In this document: positions 57,117-64,000 of the stretch, in pieces | How positions within the stretch are numbered: the first letter of the stretch is position 1 | How the letters are laid out: each line of letters starts with the position of its first letter | Assembly: GCA_014529385.2 (NCBI GenBank) | Contig: CM043953.1 | Coordinates: 116,565,049 to 116,629,048 of the forward strand | Source of the DNA: Adiantum capillus-veneris | Lineage: Eukaryota; Streptophyta; Polypodiopsida; Polypodiales; Pteridaceae | Length of the DNA stretch: 64,000 nucleotides | Direction of reading: 5' to 3' | Notes under the pieces: model-generated | Databases searched by the model: none | Seen by the model: the letters and a program-made list of their open reading frames with translations, nothing else | What the model was told of the DNA's origin: nothing | Translations under genes and position numbers: made by a program

Positions 57117-57900
57117 AACTCTCATTCTCTCTTCCATCCCTATATTGTAAGGTTAGGGTGGGTGAGCGAGACTAGCATTCATGTTAGCATAATTGATAAG
57201 TGCACTAGTTAACTCACTATAAATGAGAGAGAATGTAAACACAAAGGGATAACTTGATTAGAAAATGAACTACCAACATTGGGAAAGTGTGTACAAATGA
57301 GTGACTTCTTAAATAGCAACACCATAATTATGGCTAGGTGCATCTCTCAAGGGTCACATAGGTGTCTTTCCCAAGGGTCAAGGGGAAACTACCAAATTGC
57401 AAGAGTGGATCCATAGAAAGTGGAAATCTAGGATTGAGGGGATACCTTTTAAACTCTTGTAAAACTCATCGTGATATTTGTGTTAGTCCATATGCCCTCA
57501 CATGCTCAGGGGTGACTAGACTACCGACTGTTCAAGAAGTCATGCCCATAGTATTTAAGAGGTCTAGACCAAAGGCCATAATCCAAAAAATCCTCCCCTT
57601 GGATTTTGGACTCTACTGAAGTAAGCTAAACCAAGAGTCAATGCCACATAGGGTAGTAGTGACATAGATTGGGGTAGTCACACATACTAAAATAGGTCTC
57701 GACTGATATGATGTCACATAGTCTAAAGAATGCTCCCCTCAAAGAAACAAGGTGAAAGAACATCCATATCTATAGTACATCTGTATACTCGCAAAAGTGG
57801 TCAAGGGTGCCATAGACATGAACATTGTTCTCCTCCTCTTGATCTTCATCTTCGTCTTCATGAGGTCTTCATCCTTTGTAAGGTTGAATTTTTCTTTGTC
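56370..57900. other. No gene recognised; contains a (CT)n run
   Basis: AT-rich sequence with several short frames (for example 56,533-56,787 and 57,362-57,619) that match nothing I know. A (CT)n microsatellite spans about 57,083-57,115. Confidence 0.4.
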
Positions 57901-57901
57901 T

Positions 57902-58430
57902 CTATTGTTGCCTACTGCTATTGTGGCATTTTCTTAGGTGGATGACCTTTGATGTTGCATTTTCTACAAAACTTGTCCTTATAGAAGTCTTGAGAAAAAT
58001 TTTGTGATTTGACACATTCGTAACACTTCTTACGGTCTTCGATGAAGATGCCATGTAATACCCTCCATTGGTTGAAGCCTTCTTTGCTTGCTTTTTTTCT
58101 TTCTCAATTAACACATTGATAACATGTTGCAAAGTTGGTTTAGGGTCCTTTTGTTCTAGCACTATGAAAATGTTGTCAAAATTTTTGAGGACATCACTTA
58201 AGAGTAACCTTATCTTCTTTGGAAATTTGACACTCAAAACAAGTTAATTGAGTGATGATACTCATCAACCTATTCACGTGGCTTGAAATTTTCTCCCCTT
58301 GAAGGACTACGAGTTTGTAAAGGTTTCTTTAATGTTTAGTTTGCTCATTTTCTATTTGACACCAAAATTTTCCTCTAAGATAGTCCCTGTTGGGATGGCC
58401 ATGTTGCAATTATTAGTGAACTACACATAA
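57902..58430 (-). pseudogene. Copia-6: Copia gag fragment with two zinc knuckles
   Basis: The open frame 58,237-57,902 reads KFPKKIRLLLSDVLKNFDNI, then LEQKDPKPTLQHVINVLIEK, the C-terminal half of a Copia gag. After a frameshift near 58,040, CYECVKSQNFSQDF is a decayed first knuckle and CRKCNIKGHPPKKC a perfect C-x2-C-x4-H-x4-C second knuckle. Upstream (58,330-58,240), GENFKPRE and YHHSINLF continue gag in a shifted frame. No protease follows on the left. Confidence 0.65.
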
Positions 58431-59375
58431 TTAATGAAGTGGTAAGCATACCAAGATCCTATTCATGTTTCACTTGAATTTTTCCAATCTAAGATTTGGT
58501 GAGTGCGCCTTCAGCTACAGATGTTTCAGGTATCCGTGGTTTAAAAATAGACCACAATTGCTTGTGCATAAGGTAACCATGTATGAAAACCCTCCTTGTT
58601 AGATTTTCCAATACCTTTTTCTCCCATAGTGCTGGTAGAGAGATCTTAGCAATTAGCAAGAACCTAATGCCAATGTATAGCCTCCATACAAGTGCACTTG
58701 AGTGATTCTATTCCCATGGGTGGAAAAACTTATGCATACAAATCAATGGTTCTACCATGGATACAAGGTTTTTCTTAGAGAAGAAAAATATATCTTTTGT
58801 TTGAAACCTAAGATGTAATGCTTGAAGTTCAAAATTAAAGCTCGGGAGGCCCTTCTTTGCTCTTTAGCTGCTTTGGGGGAATGTGAAGGTAAGCATTCTC
58901 CAAGAAAAAAACCATTTAAATATCTTCTTTGATTCTTGTAATAACCTTCTGAAGTTTAGAGCCTTGCCTTTCCCTTGTTGTGTGAATCTCCCTTTAAGAA
59001 GGTAATTTTCCAAGCTCAAGCAATTGTAGAAACGGATTCCTAACAAGGTCAAAGTTGGGGGGGTGATATTTGGGAGAAACAAGTCATGTGGGGTAGGGAG
59101 CTTAGAAACTTGAGCAGAGCAGACAATGGGTAGATTGACAAGCAGGTGGGGTCACGCACTCAAGCATCCGGGCAATTGAGTAGTTCATCGGTAGTGGGGA
59201 AAATTTTTGGGCAGGTTAGGGCAAGAACAAATGGCTGCCCTTTTTTTCCTTTTTTTGGTGTGGCTTGGGCCTTTGACTTCTTAAAAGGGCCTTTCCCTAT
59301 GTTGAAATCTATCCCACCAACTCTTCATCTGATTCAAAACACACAATCAAAAAAGTTCATGGCATTGAATGTATG
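58431..59375. other. No gene recognised
   Basis: Unassigned sequence with short frames at 59,082-58,864 (minus strand) and 59,146-59,415 (plus strand), without recognisable motifs. Confidence 0.35.
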
Positions 59376-59438
59376 TGTTGAGGCTCGCCCTCAACATGTT
59401 TACACACACAATTGATGAAGAAGAAGAAGATACAAAAA
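59376..59438. repeat. Direct repeat bounding an unidentified 3.7-kb unit, left copy
   Basis: TGTTGAGGCTCGCCCTCAAC onward matches 63,014-63,079 with one substitution and a 2-bp (AC) difference. The first 21 bp form an 8-bp inverted repeat (TGTTGAGG/CCTCAACA). The match begins at TG and ends at GATACAAAAA. Confidence 0.8.
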
Positions 59439-59922
59439 GCTGAGGTACATGTACTAATATGCTCCACAAACATCTCCTCTTCAATATCCATCATTCTTGC
59501 AAATTAGACTCAAAAGAGTTCCCTCTTTGGAACTCAACCATTTTGTTCATCAAAGATTGCAACTTTAGCAAGGAAAACATCCAAAACATTAAATTACTTT
59601 GAGATTCACATGCATTTTGCAAAGTAAGGTTCAAAATATTCATCTATCGCTCGTTATTTTGAAAAATTTGATCCAAACAATATGAGACTGACAACATTGA
59701 TGAATATCAAAATCAACATCTCCCATCTGCAAAATTTGGTTTGCAAGCTCAAAATTCACGAAATCTAAAAAATTCATTTCAGGTTGAACTTCATTTTCTT
59801 TAGACACTTCAAGGTTCTAATCATTTTTAACTTTTAGCTCAGTATCCATTCCATACTTCAAAAACATCTCCACAATCAATGTTAACCACCATTTTTCCAC
59901 AAATTATAAACTAAGTTTCAGT

Positions 59923-60372
59923 TCAAAATGAGATATGAATGGTTGGATGCAAGAAAACACATTGAAAACTATCAAACATTGCTTCTTCAACATCTTCAAC
60001 ACCTATAAGTATAAATTCAATTTTTGTTCTAGGTTTAGGTTCATGTTCCTCTTTAAAAAGACTGAAGAAAGATTTAAGGTAGGATGCAAACTTTGCAACA
60101 ATTAGACACTGCCTCTTGAGCATCTCCAATATTTGTGCATGTAGATAAAACACTTTGAAACCTGATTCAGACACAATATGCCAAAACAAATAATTTTTTA
60201 AAAAGCCTTGATATAAGAAACACCTAAATTGATCTTCTTCTTCATCAAACAGATTTGATTCAAGGCATAAAAATAACAAAATTGGACTCTCCTTCACACA
60301 TAAAAAACACCACCAAATTAGCTTGCTCATATTTCTCCTCAAAAACATTAAAAATTCACTTTTTACATGCAA
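59923..60372 (-). CDS. Unknown 149-codon frame inside the 3.7-kb unit
   Basis: The product would be hydrophobic, with many Phe, Leu and Cys and no predicted catalytic motif (LIWWCFLCVKESPILLFLCL near the start; IEFILIGVEDVEEAMFDS near the end). A related start lies upstream in the same strand at 60,603. No homologue occurs elsewhere in the window. It may be a decayed element protein or chance. Confidence 0.2.
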   Translation of the reverse strand: MHVKSEFLMFLRRNMSKLIWWCFLCVKESPILLFLCLESNLFDEEEDQFRCFLYQGFLKNYLFWHIVSESGFKVFYLHAQILEMLKRQCLIVAKFASYLKSFFSLFKEEHEPKPRTKIEFILIGVEDVEEAMFDSFQCVFLHPTIHISF

Positions 60373-60902
60373 AACACTCCAATCATTGATATCTCCCTAA
60401 AATTGATAAATTTCACGTTCATTTTTAAGCTTCTCACACTCCATTAACACTTTAAAGAACTTCACATAATATTTTTCTCCTTCAGGTTGCACAACTTTGC
60501 CTTCACGTTGCACAAGTTTGCTTTGAGATTCCAAAAAAATTGCAGTTGTGGATGTAAGAACACTCAAGAAAACCATCTTGAACTTCAATGTGAATTGCTT
60601 CACTTTCTACTTTCGCTTGAAAACCTCTAGAGAGCTGCTTCTCATAGTGATTAGTTTACTCCACTTGACAAATACGCAAAAATTGAAATGAATAGAGTTT
60701 AAATGATTGAACCTAAAAACTTATGACGTGTTCCTAAATTTCCTTCCGCTTCTTCTCTTCTTGGATGTATCTTCAATGCATAAGGAAGATTCAAGTTAGG
60801 CTGCTCATCTAGTCGTTCAAGAGGCTTCAAACTTTTATTCATTGGTGATTTAACTGTCCATGCATGAGAATCCAAAGCTACTATCAGGAATGACTCGCAT
60901 GT

Positions 60903-61280
60903 TTAAAAAGTCTTCCCACATAGAAAACAAATAAAATCAGCAAACCCACCATCAATGTCATTCAGCATGAACACATAGAACCATTGAGAGATAATAAGAT
61001 CATCCATATCTCCTTCATCAACAGAATCACATGAAAATTCAAAAGAATCTTCAGGAACAACCACTTGATTATGATCAAGAACTTGCAATAAACTTGCATC
61101 ATTATTGGTCAAAACCATCTCCTTTGCATCATAAACACCATTCACAACATTGACATCAAGATCTTGACCACATAAGGAATACAAATCTTCAAGAATATCA
61201 TCAAGAAACCAAACTTTCTTGAAAAAAAATGGACTTCCAATCTCCTTTACAAAATTTATAAAAGCACCAACATCATAAAA
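60903..61280 (-). CDS. Unknown acidic frame inside the 3.7-kb unit
   Basis: Open from about 61,280, with the first ATG at 61,184. It reads GSPFFFKKVWFLDDILEDL, then NNDASLLQVLDHNQVVVPED, and ends in a Cys pair FICFLCGKTF. No family is recognised. Confidence 0.2.
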   Translation of the reverse strand, partial: FYDVGAFINFVKEIGSPFFFKKVWFLDDILEDLYSLCGQDLDVNVVNGVYDAKEMVLTNNDASLLQVLDHNQVVVPEDSFEFSCDSVDEGDMDDLIISQWFYVFMLNDIDGGFADFICFLCGKTF

Positions 61281-63013
61281 TCATTCAAGACAACATCATC
61301 ATTTAAGACATCTTCCATAACATTGAGGTTTGAAAAGAACTGCCACATTCATGTTTCAAGTAAGTTAAAGATTCAAATCCTCAATTTGAGTATCCTTGTC
61401 CAAAACAACTTGCTTAAGAGCATCATGAACTCTATAACAATAAGAAATATGCAAACTAGCTATAGCTTGAACTTGTGAAAACTCCACCATCAATGATTCC
61501 TTCTCTTCTTGAGTTTGGTTGATCTTGGAAACCACTTCATTTGGTGTAACCATATTTATTTGAATACCTCTCATTCTCCAACTCTAATGTGAGATTGGTG
61601 ATCATATCCACTTGAGAAATTACAAGACTTTAATATTCAATAAATTCAGATACATAACTTCTTTGCAAACTACTAATTTTTTGTTCAGGGACCTGCATTA
61701 TGGATTTCTATAAATTAGGGACATCTGGTATCAAAACTTACAATTCAAGGACCTGAAATTCAAGATCCTTGTCTTCACAACTTGAATAACTCATATCCAC
61801 TCTTCAAAATTGGCTTTCAATCTTCAATACTTCAAAATCGACAATTCCTTCATCAACACAAACAATGTCACTTGTGGGATACTCCTCATTAAGGTACATA
61901 AACGATTAATTCATCACACCATCTCATCATCAACACACATTATGTCTCCATCTATATTCATCTCTTCCATTTCAATACACTATAATCTGATGTCTCCTTA
62001 AATTTCAACCTCTTCAAGATTGATGTCCAATGTTGGCATATGGGTTGGTATGGGATATCGATGGCTTCTATGGCTCATCCCCACTTGGATTCCTCCCTTC
62101 TCAATCACTAGTTCTTCTTATGGGTTACTTGCCTTCTCTTCCTGCAAAGAGATGAGTGTCTTTGATGTGAGGTTTGGGGATAGCTGGTAGTCCTCTTGGC
62201 TCCTTTGGCTCATAAGCTGCTTCTAGCTTCCTCCTTCTTCCTCCATCATCTTTTTCACTCTATATCCCTTGCTTTGAACAGTATCTCCTTCTTAAACCAA
62301 CTTATTGTCTTCAATCATCTATATCTAGAACTTTGATTCCATATTCAAGTACGTCAAAATCAGGTTTGAAACATTTAGGTGCTGAAAAATTAGATTTAGG
62401 CTTTAAAATTTGAGATTCTGAAACCACAAGTGCTTGAAAAGCTATTGGTAACTAAAATTTGACAACTTGGGGTTGTTTTAGGTTGTAAACAATAAAAGTT
62501 TGCTGAAAACACCATTGAGAATCATCATGATTGAGGTAATCATCAAATTCATCTTCATATTACTCTAAAATGCCTTGAACCTCTTCATGCAACCTTGATA
62601 TTCATCGTGCTATAGAGCACGACTTCCTCTTCTTATTGACAAAACTATTATGCCACTTGAATGCATCATCAAGAAGATCAAAAAACCAACCCAAATCCTC
62701 TTGAGCATCACACATGTCCTGATGACATGATGCATCCCAAAAACATTGCATAATTTGATGCAACTCCTTGGACAACTTTGGCATGCAATACCTGACACAA
62801 ACCTCCTCCTTTGGAAAAGGCTTACATTTGTAAGGACATTGCTATATAGAGTGCCCATATTTTTTACAAATGGTTGAAAGTCTTGTTTCAACCATTCTTT
62901 CCACTCTTTCCACTTTAGCATCATGGCCCTACAATCATAACTTTCTTGTGCCCCTTCTAGGCTTTCTCTTAATCATGCTCAAGGGCATGAAACCACATCA
63001 TAGGATCATCAAG

Positions 63014-63079
63014 TGTTGAGGCTCACCCTCAACATGTTTACACACACACAATTGATGAAGAAGAAGAAGATACAAAAAT
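63014..63079. repeat. Direct repeat bounding an unidentified 3.7-kb unit, right copy
   Basis: Matches 59,376-59,438. The flanks of the two copies do not form a target duplication (GTATG versus TAGAT). Confidence 0.8.
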
Positions 63080-63366
63080 AGATACATATAATAATTCAAT
63101 TTCTCATTCCATTATCGAGTTACAAGCATGAAGAAATAGTTCAAGCTTGATTCAAGAAACTGCTTGATTGAATGGAAAAGAGTTGAGGTTTGGAGCGAGA
63201 TTTTTTAAGATATTGTTCAAATGACCAAATCCAAAAAAAACCTCACTCTGAAAACTCACACCAAAAAGCTCGCTCCAAAAAGAGGTCTTGGAGAGATCTT
63301 TTTCTTCTCTCCCCCTCTCCCCACCCTCTATCTCCTCTCACTCTCACTCCTCAGTCTCTTGCTACC

Positions 63367-63435
<69 letters not shown>

Positions 63436-63960
63436 TGACCCCCACCCAATCCACTTGAGTGTGTGCTCCCAAAATGACAACACCATGATACATTATCACA
63501 TTTGGAAAGGAAAACCACTATCCCACTTGAGTGGTCCCCTTCATGTGCTCCCAAAGCGCGAAGAAACAAAAAACACAATGTGGGCACATTAAAAAAAAAA
63601 GCAAAGTACAAATTTTCATCAGCAAGCTACAAGTTAGAGAGCATCGACATGCCCTCGGTTTCTTGTTGAGGCTGTCATCACCTACTTCTGCAACAATCCT
63701 AAAAAAGGGACAGTTGCCTCAATCAAGACTGTTGTTTATTGGGCAACGAACAACACATTTGCATATTGGTTCGACAGTGTTTTGGTGAGGTCAACAATTT
63801 TGGCTGTTGCATGCAAAGGCTTTGAAAGTTGATGTGGACTAAGAGAGAGAAGGAAAAATGCAAGAGAGAGAGTGGCAACATTGAGCCACAAAGTTGAAAC
63901 TTGGAGGGCTTCATTTCACTAGGTAAATCCCACTAACACTTGAGGTTAACAATATAATAT
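63080..63960. repeat. Gene-free stretch with a (CT)n microsatellite
   Basis: Perfect CT units run from 63,373 to 63,432. The frames that cross it on both strands are compositional. The rest is unassigned. Confidence 0.7.
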
Positions 63961-64000
63961 GGTGTGTGTGTGTGTGTGTTGTGCGCGCGCACGTGCACAC
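63961..64000. repeat. (GT)n then alternating GC/GT tract
   Basis: GTGTGTGT units lead to TGCGCGCGCACGTGCACAC, a fully alternating purine-pyrimidine stretch. It may continue beyond the window. Confidence 0.85.

Larger units (their letters stand above)
59439..63013 (-). mobile_element. Unidentified unit between direct repeats, with minus-strand frames
   Basis: The unit has several minus-strand open segments: 60,603-60,397, 60,372-59,923 (149 codons, rich in Phe, Leu and Cys), 61,280-60,903 (acidic, ending FICFLCGKTF), 61,574-61,365 and 62,870-62,602. Read from the right, the last one contains ICKKYGHSI, a stop, QCPYKCKPF, which resembles a zinc knuckle missing one Cys, suggesting gag-like origin. 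No protease, RT, integrase or transposase motif was seen. It could be a non-autonomous retroelement, but the class is unproven. Confidence 0.35.

Overview
The window looks like intergenic DNA from a land plant with a large, retrotransposon-rich genome. The evidence is the plant-type Copia (gag, PR, INT, RT, RNase H order) and Gypsy (RT before INT) elements, initiator-Met tRNA primer sites, a Tat-like Gypsy element with a second RNase H, and a chromodomain-bearing Gypsy element. I cannot place the species. No host protein gene, rRNA, canonical tRNA or CRISPR array could be supported. Almost every long reading frame belongs to a transposon or sits in a repeat.

Layout. 1-8.5 kb: a Copia gag/protease scrap, the first copy of an unidentified dispersed repeat (repeat A), an AT-rich stretch with recurrent GATAATAAT hairpins, and two (GA)n arrays. 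8.5-12.8 kb: two LINE pieces on the minus strand (C-terminal zinc finger and endonuclease) flanking a plus-strand gag-only LTR element (element G, copy 1). 12.8-15.7 kb: a Copia fragment (Copia-2) split by a small AT-rich insert. 15.9-17.5 kb: repeat A copy 2. 17.8-21.1 kb: an internally deleted Gypsy element (Gypsy-1).

21,250-42,108 is one nested structure. A chromovirus-type Gypsy element (Gypsy-2, plus strand) is bounded by an exact TATGT target-site duplication. Its 5' LTR was invaded by Copia-3 (minus strand) and by a much younger Tat-like element, Gypsy-3 (minus strand). One deletion near 26,452 can explain the three missing end pieces. 42.1-49.3 kb holds poorly identified repeats, a Gypsy-like gag/protease remnant on the minus strand (Gypsy-4) and a Copia gag scrap (Copia-4). 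49.3-55.5 kb is element G copy 2, interrupted by a 2.5-kb gag-only Copia element (Copia-5) that has both LTRs, a primer site, a polypurine tract and an exact TATTT duplication. 55.5-64 kb carries further gag scraps, an unidentified unit of about 3.7 kb between short direct repeats, and microsatellites.

The elements do not work together as a pathway; they record successive insertions. By eye the LTRs of Gypsy-3 differ at one site in about 300 bp, whereas those of its host Gypsy-2 differ at about twenty, which fits the nesting order. The best candidates for something undescribed are element G (gag plus a second conserved reading frame with no recognisable domain), the hairpin array at 6.1-7.2 kb, the short periodic CCCTTAT elements, and the element-sense CT tracts in the LTRs of four unrelated retrotransposons.
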